DNA from: Gammaproteobacteria bacterium
GTDB taxonomy: Bacteria; Pseudomonadota; Gammaproteobacteria; Steroidobacterales; Steroidobacteraceae
Assembly: GCA_017577615.1 (NCBI GenBank)
Contig: PKRE01000004.1
Span: 1-64,000 of the forward strand
Direction of reading: 5' to 3'
Length of the DNA: 64,000 nucleotides
The position numbers were made by a program, and so were the translations under genes. Below the pieces are notes generated by a model. That model did no database searches. It was not told the DNA's origin and worked only from the letters and a program-made list of their open reading frames with translations. Position 1 is the stretch's first letter. The number at the start of each line of letters is the position of its first letter. Below, piece after piece: positions 30,939-40,252 of the stretch.

Positions 30939-31955
30939 ATGAGCGTTCCTCTCGCGACTCGCGATCTCGCATTCGAGCCAGTGGACAATGCACGGCTGGC
31001 CAACTTCGTCGGGCCGATGGATGAAAACCTGCGACACGTGGAGAGGCGCCTGAACGTTCAGGTGCGCCGCCGCGGTGCATGGATGGAAGTCTCCGGATCG
31101 CCGGAAGCGACCATCGCAGCAGAGCAGGTGCTCCGGCGTTTGTTCGAGCTGTCGGGTAGCGAACCGTTGACGCCGGATCGTGTGCACCTTGCGGTGCAGG
31201 AGGCAGGTATGACGGCAGCCGCGATGGTGACGCGCGCACCGGAGGAGGTGCTCATCCACACACACCGCGGCGCCATCCGTGGCCGGGGACCGAATCAGAA
31301 GCAGTACCTGCACAACATTCGTACGCACGATCTCACCTTCGGCATCGGCCCGGCGGGGACGGGCAAGACCTATCTGGCAGTCGCTTGTGCCGTCGAGGCC
31401 CTGCAGACCGACCGAGTGCGGCGCATCGTGCTCGTGCGCCCAGCCGTGGAGGCGGGCGAGCGACTTGGGTTTCTGCCCGGAGACATCGGACAGAAGGTCG
31501 ATCCGTATCTGCGGCCGATGTACGACGCCCTCTACGACATGATGGGTTTCGATCGCGTTGCGCGTGCCATCGAGCGACAGGTGATCGAGATCGCACCGCT
31601 CGCGTTCATGCGCGGCCGCTCTTTGAACGACGCTTTCATCATCCTGGACGAGGGGCAGAACACGTCGGTCGAGCAGATGAAGATGTTCTTGACCCGCATC
31701 GGCTTCGGCTCGAAGGCCGTTGTCACGGGAGACGTGACGCAGACCGACCTGCCGAAGAATCAGATGTCCGGGCTCAAGCATGTGATCAAGATTCTCCAAG
31801 GCGTGGAGAACGTGGCATTCACTTTCTTCACGTCGAAGGACGTCGTGCGCCATCCGCTCGTGCAGCGCATCGTCGAAGCCTACGAGCGTCATCAAGCGCC
31901 TGCGCGCAGGAAGGACGCGACGGCTCGCGAGAGCGAGTCTCACGAGGGCGAGTGA
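30939..31955 (+). CDS. ybeZ: PhoH-like ATPase (YbeZ)
   Basis: The 338-residue product has an N-terminal KH-like part and a PhoH ATPase domain with Walker A GPAGTGKT (137-144) and the Walker B-type FIILDEGQNTS. YbeZ works with YbeY in rRNA processing and stress responses; its exact activity is still debated. It is followed 3 bp later by the TTG start of ybeY, indicating translational coupling. Confidence 0.95.
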   Translation: MSVPLATRDLAFEPVDNARLANFVGPMDENLRHVERRLNVQVRRRGAWMEVSGSPEATIAAEQVLRRLFELSGSEPLTPDRVHLAVQEAGMTAAAMVTRAPEEVLIHTHRGAIRGRGPNQKQYLHNIRTHDLTFGIGPAGTGKTYLAVACAVEALQTDRVRRIVLVRPAVEAGERLGFLPGDIGQKVDPYLRPMYDALYDMMGFDRVARAIERQVIEIAPLAFMRGRSLNDAFIILDEGQNTSVEQMKMFLTRIGFGSKAVVTGDVTQTDLPKNQMSGLKHVIKILQGVENVAFTFFTSKDVVRHPLVQRIVEAYERHQAPARRKDATARESESHEGE

Positions 31956-31958
31956 GCT

Positions 31959-32567
31959 TTGGCGAAGCGAGCGCGGACGAAGCGCGCGGGGACAGCAACG
32001 GCGCGGACAACCACGGTGGACCGCAGCAATGGTCGCAGACCGCTCGTCGTGACGGTGCAGATTGCAACCAGTCGGCGTGGAGTTCCTCATGCGCGTCGGC
32101 TCGCAGCGTGGGCAGAAGCCGCGTTTGCGGCGGCGCAAAGCGGTTTGAGCGTCGTGCGGCACCCGCTCTCTTTGACGATCCGTATTGTCGGCAGCGCCGA
32201 AAGCCGGAAACTGAATCGAATATGGCGCGGCAAGGACAAGCCGACGAACGTCCTATCGTTTCCCGCTCTAGATGCGGCGTGCGACGACGGCGCTTTCCCT
32301 GCGCCTGTGCCGCGCCGAGGCTCATCGCTCGTCGAAGTGCCGCTTGGCGACTTGGCGATCTGTGCGCCTGTAGTCAATCGCGAGGCACGGCTGCAGCGCA
32401 AAGAGCCGAGCGCTCACTGGGCGCACATGGTCGTGCATGGTGTGCTGCACCTTTTGGGGTACGATCACGAAAGCGATGAGGATGCCGAGCAAATGGAAGC
32501 GCTCGAGATCCGCATTCTGGCTCGCATGGGCATCGGCAATCCATATGTCGAGACATTGGCCGCATGA
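31959..32567 (+). CDS. ybeY: Endoribonuclease YbeY
   Basis: The product of up to 202 residues carries the YbeY zinc motif [21 protein letters not shown] (three His) and [17 protein letters not shown]. YbeY takes part in 16S 3'-end maturation and ribosome quality control. The frame starts with TTG at 31959 and gives a basic N-terminal extension of about 30 residues; a GTG at 32016 would make a more typical length. The segment [18 protein letters not shown] is an insertion before the zinc site. Confidence 0.92.
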   Translation: MAKRARTKRAGTATARTTTVDRSNGRRPLVVTVQIATSRRGVPHARRLAAWAEAAFAAAQSGLSVVRHPLSLTIRIVGSAESRKLNRIWRGKDKPTNVLSFPALDAACDDGAFPAPVPRRGSSLVEVPLGDLAICAPVVNREARLQRKEPSAHWAHMVVHGVLHLLGYDHESDEDAEQMEALEIRILARMGIGNPYVETLAA

Positions 32568-32605
32568 GGCGAGCCGCCCTGCACTTGCATTGATTGATCT
32601 TGGTT

Positions 32606-33457
32606 ATGCCTGAGGACAACGGTTCTTCTGGAAGGTGGTTCAAACGTCTTACCGAGACCTTCAGCGGCGAGCCGAAGGACTTGGAAGATCTCTCCGAAAT
32701 CATCGTTCACGCTCGGGAACGAGGCATCATCAACGAAGATACGTCGGAGATGCTGGAAGGCGTGCTGCGCATTGCCGAGCTGCAGGTACGCGACATCATG
32801 GTTCCGCGCTCCCAGATGGTGGTCGTGGAACGCGACGATGCGCCGGAGGACATTTTGCCGCTGGTCATCGAGTCGGGTCATTCGCGTTTTCCAGTGATCG
32901 GGGATGATCGCGATGAGGTCGTGGGCATCTTGCTAGCGAAGGACTTGCTGAGGTATTTCGCCGAGGGCAGCAAGGGAAGCTTCGACATCAAGGAGTGTCT
33001 ACGCCCTGCAGCCTTCATCCCCGAGAGCAAGCGTTTGAACGTGCTGCTGAAGGAGTTTCGCGTGAGCCATCAGCACATGGCGATCGTGGTGGACGAGTAT
33101 GGCGGTGTCTCGGGTCTCGTGACGATCGAAGACGTGCTCGAGGAGATCGTCGGTGACATCGGTGATGAATACGACATCGATGAAGATCTCGACATCCGCC
33201 GCGAGGGCGAGCGTCAGTTCACGGTCAGAGGCCAGACGCGCATCTCCGAGTTCAACGAGTATTTCGGCACCGACTTCAGCGACGAGGAGTTCGACACGAT
33301 CGGCGGTCTCGCAACACACTTTCTGGGTCGGCTGCCTCGGCGCGGTGAGACGTTCGTCATGGACGGCCTCGAGTTTCGGGTGCTCCGAGCCGATCGCAGG
33401 CGCCTCGATACGCTGCGCGTGATCACCCCACACGACATCGTGCGGGAAGAGCACTGA
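32606..33457 (+). CDS. corC: CorC/HlyC family CBS-domain protein
   Basis: The 283-residue product has two CBS domains (around 65-185, starting VRDIMVPRSQMVVVE, and including HQHMAIVVDEYGGVSGLVTIEDVLEEIVGDI) and a C-terminal CorC/HlyC transporter-associated domain. The protein affects Mg2+/Co2+ efflux or resistance, but the biochemical role is not settled. ATG 32606 starts the conserved MPEDNGSS sequence; a TTG four codons earlier is in frame. It lies between ybeY and lnt as in E. coli. Confidence 0.95.
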   Translation: MPEDNGSSGRWFKRLTETFSGEPKDLEDLSEIIVHARERGIINEDTSEMLEGVLRIAELQVRDIMVPRSQMVVVERDDAPEDILPLVIESGHSRFPVIGDDRDEVVGILLAKDLLRYFAEGSKGSFDIKECLRPAAFIPESKRLNVLLKEFRVSHQHMAIVVDEYGGVSGLVTIEDVLEEIVGDIGDEYDIDEDLDIRREGERQFTVRGQTRISEFNEYFGTDFSDEEFDTIGGLATHFLGRLPRRGETFVMDGLEFRVLRADRRRLDTLRVITPHDIVREEH

Positions 33458-33497
33458 AGTCAGGCGGCGTGCTGATGTAATCGAGCGACGGATTCCG

Positions 33498-35123
33498 ATG
33501 CATCGTCTGCCGCCGTTCGGTTCCTTGCTGCCTCACGTGCGTCCTTTCTTCGTCTCGCGGACGGCAATATGGCTTGCGGCTCCCGTGGGTGCGTCGCTGT
33601 CGCTTGCATTTGCACCCTTCGACGCGTGGCCGATTGCGATCGCGGCGATGGCCTGGCTATTCCTTGGCTGGCATTTCTCCGTTCCTCGGCGCGCGGCCAA
33701 GATCGGTTTCCTGTTCACATCGGGCACGTACGTCGCGGGCACGTACTGGCTCTACCACAGCATTTACGAGATCGGCAAAGCGCCGCTGCCTTTGACGTTG
33801 TTCGTCATGGCAGCGCTGGTGGCCATCATGGCCGGTTACACTGCCGCGGTCGGCTACGGCATCGCGCGTTGGTGCACGACAGCGAGCTCTAGCGATACGC
33901 GCGCTGCGCGAGCGGAAGCTCGCGATTGGCCGACAGCATTGCAGCTGCTGCTCGTCATGCCTGCCGCATGGGTGCTGCTGGAGTGGTTTCGCGGCTGGTT
34001 CCTCAGCGGCTTTCCTTGGCTCGCGCTCGGCTATACGCATCTGGACACCCCGCTGTCGGGATGGGCGCCGGTGGGCGGCGTCTACACGGTGAGCTTTGCC
34101 GTTGCAATGTGTGCCGGTGCGCTGGCGGCGCTCGTGCGGTGTGCGGGAAGGATTCGTCTCGTTGCAGTGGCTGCGGTGGCCGCGGTTTGGGCCGTTGCAT
34201 TCGCGCTTTCGCAGCGGGCGTGGACTGAGCCGACGGGTCGCAGCGTCTCGGTGGCGGTCGTGCAAGGTGCCGTGCGCCAAGAGATGAAATGGAGCCCGGA
34301 GCAGCGACAGAGAACGATCGACTTATACAGGAATCTGACCGAGCCGCATTTTGGCGTCGACCTGATCGTGTGGCCCGAAGCGGCGTTACCGGCCCTTGCC
34401 CACGAGGTCATGCACGTGCTGCAGGAGCAATGGGCGAAGGCGCGGGCACGCGGCTCGGATCTGGTGATCGGACAGATTCGCTACGACTTCGAATCCGATG
34501 TCTATCACAACGCGGTGCTTGCGTTGAGCGACGAAGCGCAATGGTATTCGAAGCGAAGGCTCGTGCCGTTCAGTGAGTTTTTCCCAGTACCCGATTGGGT
34601 CAAGGAATGGCTTCGCGGGATGGAGCTGCCCTATAGCGGCTTCGAGGCAGGCGCACAGGATCAACCAGCGCTCGTTGCCGCGGGCGAGAAGCTCGGTATC
34701 ACAATCTGCTACGAGGATGCCTATGCATCCGACCAGCTGGCCGTGCTGCGCGAGGCAACGATGCTGGTGAATGTCACAAACGATGCTTGGTTCGGCGATT
34801 CGACTGCCGCCCACCAACATCTTCAGATCAGCCGTATGCGCGCGTTGGAGGCAGGGCGCCCGCTGGTACGGGCTGCCAACGACGGGATTTCCGCCATCAT
34901 CAGCGCCGACGCGAAGATCCAGAATGCACTCCCTCGCTTCGAGCCAGGTGTGCTGGTCGCTAGGATCGAGCCACGTCAGGGCCTTACGCCGTATGCACGC
35001 GTCGGCAACACGCCGCTCATCCTCCTCTGCACCATCATCGTTGGCGCAGCCAGCGCACATCGGGCCATAGCCAGCCGTCGGCGTCGAGCGACGATGAAAG
35101 CGCGCGCCGCTCAACACGTCTGA
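33498..35123 (+). CDS. lnt: Apolipoprotein N-acyltransferase
   Basis: The 541-residue inner-membrane enzyme has several N-terminal helices (about 20-215) and a periplasmic nitrilase-like domain with the catalytic Glu (LIVWPEAALP), Lys (YSKRRLVPFSEFFP) and Cys (GITICYEDAY). It adds the third acyl chain to lipoprotein N-terminal cysteines, the last step before Lol export. Length is a little above E. coli Lnt (512). It closes the phoH-ybeY-corC-lnt run. Confidence 0.96.
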   Translation: MHRLPPFGSLLPHVRPFFVSRTAIWLAAPVGASLSLAFAPFDAWPIAIAAMAWLFLGWHFSVPRRAAKIGFLFTSGTYVAGTYWLYHSIYEIGKAPLPLTLFVMAALVAIMAGYTAAVGYGIARWCTTASSSDTRAARAEARDWPTALQLLLVMPAAWVLLEWFRGWFLSGFPWLALGYTHLDTPLSGWAPVGGVYTVSFAVAMCAGALAALVRCAGRIRLVAVAAVAAVWAVAFALSQRAWTEPTGRSVSVAVVQGAVRQEMKWSPEQRQRTIDLYRNLTEPHFGVDLIVWPEAALPALAHEVMHVLQEQWAKARARGSDLVIGQIRYDFESDVYHNAVLALSDEAQWYSKRRLVPFSEFFPVPDWVKEWLRGMELPYSGFEAGAQDQPALVAAGEKLGITICYEDAYASDQLAVLREATMLVNVTNDAWFGDSTAAHQHLQISRMRALEAGRPLVRAANDGISAIISADAKIQNALPRFEPGVLVARIEPRQGLTPYARVGNTPLILLCTIIVGAASAHRAIASRRRRATMKARAAQHV

Positions 35124-35268
35124 GGCAGCGAGCGCACGTGTCGTGGCGCGCGGCTATCGGCGCAGCGCAGCTTTCTTTATCATGCCGGCCTGAGCCCGGC
35201 CCGAACACAACAAAAATGTGCTTCTCCGGCCCGTATACCGCTTTTGGTCTGCCCGTCGCACGTGCGCA

Positions 35269-36051
35269 ATGGAAAATCTGCTGCAAGTCGTTCTGCTCGG
35301 CATCATCGAAGGGATCACGGAGTTCCTGCCTATCTCGAGCACGGGGCACCTTCTCATCGCACAGCACTGGCTGGGGCGCCGTTCCGACTTGTTCACCGTT
35401 GCGATTCAGGCCGGTGCGATCTTGGCGGTGGTCATCATCTACTGGCGACGGCTGTGGGGGATGACGATTCACTTCGCACAAGCGGAGAATCGCGACTACC
35501 TATACAAGCTGACGGCGGCGTTCGTGATCACGGTCATCGGCGGGTTCGTCGCCAAGCAGCTCGGCCTTGAGCTTCCAGAAACCGTGGCGCCTGTGGCGTG
35601 GGCGCTCATCATCGGTGGGTTGATCATCTTTGCCGTGGAAGCCTACGCCTCGCGTCAGCCGGAGCGCGTCACGCTGACGTGGAAAGTGGCGTTCTGGGTA
35701 GGCATCGGTCAGATCGTCGCTGCCGTGTTCCCGGGCACGTCTCGCTCGGCTGCGACGATCTTTGCGGCCATGCTGGCGGGAATGACCTCGCGTCCCGCCG
35801 CCGCCGAGTTCGCGTTCATCGTCGGGATCCCGACGATGTTCGCGGCGACCGCCTACGAAGTGCTGGATCTCTACGCTGACGGCAGGATCGGCGAGGAGAA
35901 TTGGACCGAGCTCGGAATCGGATTCGTCGTCTCAGCCATTGTTGCATTCATAGCCGTCAAGTGGCTGTTGCGATACATCCAGACGCATCGTTTCACGCCT
36001 TTCGCTTGGTACCGACTGGCATTGGGTGCCGCGTTGCTCGCACTGCTGTGA
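35269..36051 (+). CDS. uppP: Undecaprenyl-diphosphatase
   Basis: The 260-residue membrane protein has the two UppP/BacA motifs: GITEFLPISSTGH (about 13-25) and PGTSRSAAT (about 155-163). It recycles undecaprenyl pyrophosphate to the monophosphate carrier for cell-wall and polymer synthesis and gives bacitracin resistance. ATG 35269 starts the conserved MENLLQVVLLGIIEG; the frame is open 17 codons upstream. Confidence 0.96.
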   Translation: MENLLQVVLLGIIEGITEFLPISSTGHLLIAQHWLGRRSDLFTVAIQAGAILAVVIIYWRRLWGMTIHFAQAENRDYLYKLTAAFVITVIGGFVAKQLGLELPETVAPVAWALIIGGLIIFAVEAYASRQPERVTLTWKVAFWVGIGQIVAAVFPGTSRSAATIFAAMLAGMTSRPAAAEFAFIVGIPTMFAATAYEVLDLYADGRIGEENWTELGIGFVVSAIVAFIAVKWLLRYIQTHRFTPFAWYRLALGAALLALL

Positions 36052-36064
36052 GGGTTTGCGCGCG

Positions 36065-37366
36065 ATGAGCCAAATCGACTCGCGCCTCGCGAATCGGATA
36101 TTGATCGGCCTGGGCGTCGGGGCGCTCGCAGGCTCACTCGTGTTGCTCATGGGCGCATTCGCACCGGGCCTCGTGAAGCTCGCGCGTGAGCTTTCGACCG
36201 CCGTGCTCGATCCGTTCGGGCAGATTTTCCTGCGAATGCTCTTCTTCGTCGTGATCCCGTTGATCTTTGCGTCTTTGGTCATCGGGGTCGTGCAGCTCGG
36301 CCGGTTGTCCGATCTCGGACCCCTTGCTGGGAAGACCTTTTCCTTGTTTGCGCTGAATATGATCATCGGCGTCGCGCTCGGGCTGCTGATGATGAACATC
36401 TTGGAGCCGGGCGCGCAGCTCGATGCGCAGACACAGGCGAGGCTCACCGCAGAGTACGGAAGCGCGGCCGAGAGCTACGTGCAAAGGCGCGGCGAGCAGC
36501 CGGCGATGAGCTTCGCGCTGCTCGTGGACATGCTCATGCCGCGAAACTTGCTGGGTGCGTTCGTGGGGAACGATCGCAACATCCTCGGCGAGGTGCTGCC
36601 GCTGATCCTGTTTGCCCTGCTGGTCGGCGCTGCGGGGACACAGCTCGCGCCAGAGCGCCGCGAGAGCCTGCAACGCGCGATGGAGACCGTCGCGGAGCTC
36701 ATGACCCGCATCGTGCACTTCGCGTTGCGCCTGGCGCCTTACGCAGTGCCGGCATTGATATTCAGCGTCATCGTCAAGGCGGGATTCGAGATTTTGATCG
36801 CGCTGGGTCTGTTCGTGCTCGGCTGTCTCGCCGTGATGGCGTTGCATTTGTTCGGAACGTTCTCGGCGTGGCTCAAGCTCGGGACGCGGCGCAAGCCCCG
36901 TGACTTCTTCAAGGCCGTCGCACCTGTGCTGGTCACCGCCTTCTCGACGAGCTCAAGTAGCGCAACGCTGCCCGCCTCGATTGCGACTGCGCGCGAATCG
37001 CTCGGAGTGCGTTCGAGCGTCGCCGGCTTCGTTCTGCCGCTCGGCGCGACGATGAACATGAGCGGCACAGCGCTCTACGAAGGCTGCGTGGTGCTGTTCG
37101 TTGCGCAGGTGTTCGGCGTGGACCTGAGCCTCACGCAACAACTGACCCTGCTGACGCTCTCGGTCCTGAGCGCAGTGGCAGTTGCAGGCATTCCGGGCGG
37201 GTCGTTACCGCTCATAGCGGGGTTGTTGATGACGTTCGGCATCCCGCCCGAGGGCATCGGCATCGTCCTGGGCGCCGACCGCATACTCGACATGGCTCGC
37301 ACGGTCGTGAACGTAGGCGCCGACCTCGTGACCGCGGTCGTCATCGAAGATCGTACGCGCACCTAG
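36065..37366 (+). CDS. Dicarboxylate/amino acid:cation symporter (DAACS)
   Basis: The 433-residue membrane protein matches the GltP/DctA family: hairpin serine motif SSSSATLPAS, the substrate-binding GATMNMSGTALYEG, the AVAGIPGGSLP hairpin and DRILDMARTVVNVGADL. It would import glutamate, aspartate or C4-dicarboxylates with Na+ or H+. A loop with EYGSAAESYVQRRGEQP is a less common insertion. The ATG at 36065 lies 13 bp after the uppP stop with GAGGG upstream, so the two may be co-transcribed. Confidence 0.93.
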   Translation: MSQIDSRLANRILIGLGVGALAGSLVLLMGAFAPGLVKLARELSTAVLDPFGQIFLRMLFFVVIPLIFASLVIGVVQLGRLSDLGPLAGKTFSLFALNMIIGVALGLLMMNILEPGAQLDAQTQARLTAEYGSAAESYVQRRGEQPAMSFALLVDMLMPRNLLGAFVGNDRNILGEVLPLILFALLVGAAGTQLAPERRESLQRAMETVAELMTRIVHFALRLAPYAVPALIFSVIVKAGFEILIALGLFVLGCLAVMALHLFGTFSAWLKLGTRRKPRDFFKAVAPVLVTAFSTSSSSATLPASIATARESLGVRSSVAGFVLPLGATMNMSGTALYEGCVVLFVAQVFGVDLSLTQQLTLLTLSVLSAVAVAGIPGGSLPLIAGLLMTFGIPPEGIGIVLGADRILDMARTVVNVGADLVTAVVIEDRTRT

Positions 37367-37369
37367 CTG

Positions 37370-37475
37370 GTAGGCTGGAGCACGCGGGCGTTGCGCGCTC
37401 CGTCGCCTGGAGCCCGGTCGCTGTGAGCGGCGGCAGCGCGCGAGTGACCCTTTCCCTACAGCGTGAGCCTACGGA
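37370..37475. repeat. Imperfect inverted repeat between convergent genes
   Basis: TGGTAGGCTGGAGCACGCGG and GCGCGCTCC on the left face CGCGCGAGTGACC and TACAGCGTGAGCCTACGG on the right, pairing in blocks. It fills the 117-bp space between the symporter and coiled-coil gene ends and belongs to the GTAGGC type. It could act as a bidirectional transcript end but lacks T-tracts. Confidence 0.45.
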
Positions 37476-37483
37476 CCCAGGCC

Positions 37484-38227
37484 TCACTTCTTTTTGTTGG
37501 CGCCGGCCGCATCGTCCTGCTCGATCGCTTCGAGCAGCTTCTCGTCGAGCGTCGGCACGCTCGGCACATCTTTGGCGTCCTTCGCAGTCGCGGCCAGCTC
37601 GTGCAGCTTTTCCGTGGTCGCGTGCAGCTCGCGGTACAGCTTCGCGAGCGAGGTGGCGTTCTTCTTCAGATCGTTGAGCTGCTGCTCGAGCTTGCGCTTG
37701 TCGGCGCGCAGGGCGTTTGCGGTGGCTTCCTCCTTCTTGCGAAGCTCCGCCTCGGCACGCTTTTCCTTCCTCAGCGCAGCCATCTTCTTGAGCACGTTCT
37801 CTGGCGTGTCCGACAGCGCCGTGTTGATCGCCTTGATCTCTTTTTCTTTGTCGGCGATGGCGGCCTTTAGCTTCTTGATCTCGTTTGCGGTCGACTGACG
37901 CTCGACGGCCATCGCCTGCGTCATGTTCTCGAGGTTCTTCTGCAGCTCCGCGGCACGATTCTCGGCAGCCATCTGCGCCTTCGCTGCGGCCGCAAGTTGC
38001 TTCTCGAGCTCCGCAACCTGTTGCTTGGCTTGCGCACGGACCTCGGCCACCGTCGCTTCGGCCGCCTCGGCCTTCTTCAGCACACCTTCGAGCGCTTGTT
38101 TCAGCTCGTCATGAGAGCAGTTGGGATCCAGCTTCAGTGCTTCGGCAGCACCGCGTATCAACACTTGCTTGCTGATCGCAAGCTCTTTCCAGACTTTTAA
38201 CTGCAGCTCTAGTTGTGCTTGATCCAC
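37484..38227 (-). CDS. Coiled-coil protein of unknown function
   Basis: The 247-residue product is almost entirely coiled coil from about residue 35 to 220 (EAAEATVAEVRAQAKQQVAE, AELQKNLENMTQ, LRADKRKLEQQLNDLKK), with a short N-terminal helix-rich part and an acidic-then-Lys tail. No signal peptide or membrane segment is seen. GTG 38227 was chosen because AAGG lies 8 bp upstream and the frame before it overlaps the promoter. I do not recognise a family; a structural or DNA-organising role would be a guess. Confidence 0.72.
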   Translation of the reverse strand: MDQAQLELQLKVWKELAISKQVLIRGAAEALKLDPNCSHDELKQALEGVLKKAEAAEATVAEVRAQAKQQVAELEKQLAAAAKAQMAAENRAAELQKNLENMTQAMAVERQSTANEIKKLKAAIADKEKEIKAINTALSDTPENVLKKMAALRKEKRAEAELRKKEEATANALRADKRKLEQQLNDLKKNATSLAKLYRELHATTEKLHELAATAKDAKDVPSVPTLDEKLLEAIEQDDAAGANKKK

Positions 38228-38763
38228 ATCGGTTACCTTCGAGTTAGGGACAAAAGGGGCGCGGATTATAGTCCAGAACGGCTGGTATCGGGCGGATCGC
38301 CGCCTTCGCGATATGGGCCGAATATGCCGAAAAACAAGGTCCAGGCGGCGCGCGACCGTCCAGGATCGGCGCCAATCGGCAGAGCGAAACGAGCGCGTCC
38401 GCGCCCGTCGTACAAAGTCGCGCCTCCCGAGAGACAACGCCGGACGCGATTCGTTCGCGGGCGTGCGCCGGTCATCGGCGACGGGTTCCTCGCCAGGCGT
38501 GGACGGCAGCGGCCCCCTGTGTGCGGGATTTCCGCTGCACGGTCACACGCCAGATTCTGTTCAATATTCCACGATAGCGAGACGTGGGTCACATCTGACA
38601 GCCGCCTACCTTCGTAGATTCGTGCGCTTGGGTCAGCAGCAGTGATGCCGCCAACCCTCTCTGCGCTCTCAGGTTTCGTCTGAGGCCCAATTGCGAGAGC
38701 GGTACGCGCGAAACACGGAATACTTTCGGGACGGCAGACTGATCAGGGCGGTGCCACGGTGGC
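38228..38763. other. 536-bp region between coiled-coil and amidase genes
   Basis: The left end holds the promoter of the reverse coiled-coil gene. The rest has only weak reading frames, such as one starting at about 38322 (MPKNKVQAARDRPG), which is basic and unlike known proteins. A GGCGG-ATCG-CCGCC hairpin lies near 38290. No ncRNA was recognised. The amidase promoter must lie here but was not identified. Confidence 0.4.
38265..38270 (-). promoter_or_regulatory. Perfect -10 box for the coiled-coil gene
   Basis: The reverse strand reads TATAAT (ATTATA on the plus strand, 38265-38270), 37 bp upstream of the GTG start. No good -35 lies at the expected distance, so the promoter is either activator-dependent or relies on the strong -10. 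Confidence 0.5.
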
Positions 38764-40248
38764 ATGTGGCGGGCCGACCAAGGAGTGCATTCGTGGAGTG
38801 TTGAGGTCGTGACCGTCACGGCGCACAGAACCTCTGAAGATCGCTATAGGCGAGAGCGTGAAGCGTGCAGCGCGGAGCTCGCGATTGAGCTTGCGCACCT
38901 CACACGGCATATCGACGACCCGATCGTCAAGCTCAAGTATCTTCGCAGCGCCATCGATGGCGGCTGCGAGGGACCGGTCGATCTGGTGCCGTGCGCGCCG
39001 ATACGCAGGGCCTGGTATCGCTTACGTGGGCTCGAGATGCTGTATCGGTTGCTCGGCAGCGATAGCGGCGCGGATACCGACGTGCTCGAGCGTGTACGCG
39101 CCGCAAGGCGCGCGGCGCGACGTGCAATCGGGACTGCGATCGCGGCGGCTCTTTTCTTGCTTCCTGCCTTGCTCGCCGGCTTGGTCATCAACGTGAGCGG
39201 CGATGAGGCTTCCGTGCAAATCGCGGCAACGAGGAGTGCGGCGGCAGCCGTGGCGGCCGTTGCAGAACCGCCTCGAGTCGAGGCGCTCGATGGCCGTAGG
39301 CGACTTGAGCCGCTTGCGGAGTCGTTGCCGGCAGAAGAGGCGGGCACCGCTCCGGCGACCATCTGGCTGGCCGACAGGGGCGCGGACTGGGAACTCTATA
39401 GCAACGGCCTGCGCATCGAGACGGCCTATGCGATTGCCGGTAAGCCACGCAGCTACATTGTTCATCATCGTGAGCTCGGCCCTCAGCCCGGCATACACAG
39501 CAAGCCGGTTGGAATCGTCTTTCATACCTCCGAAAGCGATCTGTGGCCGCTCGAGGAAGCCTTTGCGGGCGAGCTGCGACGCAGCTCGGCGAATCTCATC
39601 CGCTATGTCCAGCGGCAGCAGGCATACAACTACTTGATCGATCGCTTCGGCCGCGTCTACCGCATCGTCGAGGATGAGACGCGCGCGAACCACGCTGGTC
39701 GCGGCATCTGGGCGCGCAACGACGATGTGTACCTCGACTTGAACGATGCGTTTCTCGGCGTGGCGTTCGAGACGCGCTGGGAGGGCGGACGATCGTTGCC
39801 GATCACTCGCGCACAGCTGATCGCGGGACGCAATCTCACGCATTACCTGAGGCAGCGCTTTGCCATTGCGCCGGAGATGTGCGTGACGCACGGCCTGACG
39901 AGCGTGAACCCGAAACGTTACCTCATCGGCTATCACCTCGATTGGGCGAGCGGCTTTCCGTTCGAGGCGTTCGGCTTGCCCGACCTGTACGAGCTTCCGA
40001 CGCCGAGCGTTTCCCTGTTCGGCTTCGACTACGACGACGATTTCCTCAATACGCTCGGGGAGCCGTGGCCGGGGCTGCTTGCCGCAGAGCGGTTACTGAA
40101 GGAGGAGGCACAGCAGCGGGCGCTGACGGTTGATGAGCTGCGCCGCGAACGACAGAGGCGCTACGCGGAGTGGTCCGCGTACGCGCCTGCGAATGCGAGC
40201 GTCACGAACGAATCTTCAAGCTCTCAGACTCCAGACAAGCGAGGATAG
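38764..40248 (+). CDS. Membrane-anchored N-acetylmuramoyl-L-alanine amidase-like protein
   Basis: The product of up to 494 residues has a cytosolic N-terminal part of about 120 residues (two helical segments and an Arg-rich stretch), one membrane helix (121-144), a linker rich in Ala and Glu, and a periplasmic Amidase_2/PGRP-type domain with VGIVFHTSESD, NYLIDRFGRVYRIVEDE, ANHAGRGIW and CVTHGLTSVNPKR, including likely zinc histidines. Such enzymes cut the muramic acid-peptide bond of peptidoglycan. The start is uncertain (ATG 38764, or GTG 38785 or 38809). The actin-like gene begins 4 bp after its stop, so they are surely co-transcribed. Confidence 0.82.
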   Translation: MWRADQGVHSWSVEVVTVTAHRTSEDRYRREREACSAELAIELAHLTRHIDDPIVKLKYLRSAIDGGCEGPVDLVPCAPIRRAWYRLRGLEMLYRLLGSDSGADTDVLERVRAARRAARRAIGTAIAAALFLLPALLAGLVINVSGDEASVQIAATRSAAAAVAAVAEPPRVEALDGRRRLEPLAESLPAEEAGTAPATIWLADRGADWELYSNGLRIETAYAIAGKPRSYIVHHRELGPQPGIHSKPVGIVFHTSESDLWPLEEAFAGELRRSSANLIRYVQRQQAYNYLIDRFGRVYRIVEDETRANHAGRGIWARNDDVYLDLNDAFLGVAFETRWEGGRSLPITRAQLIAGRNLTHYLRQRFAIAPEMCVTHGLTSVNPKRYLIGYHLDWASGFPFEAFGLPDLYELPTPSVSLFGFDYDDDFLNTLGEPWPGLLAAERLLKEEAQQRALTVDELRRERQRRYAEWSAYAPANASVTNESSSSQTPDKRG

Positions 40249-40252
40249 ATTG

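Noticed and set aside
38313-38645. Short forward frames between the coiled-coil and amidase genes
   Set aside because: They are Arg/Pro-rich, overlap in several frames and lack ribosome binding sites, so coding is not supported.
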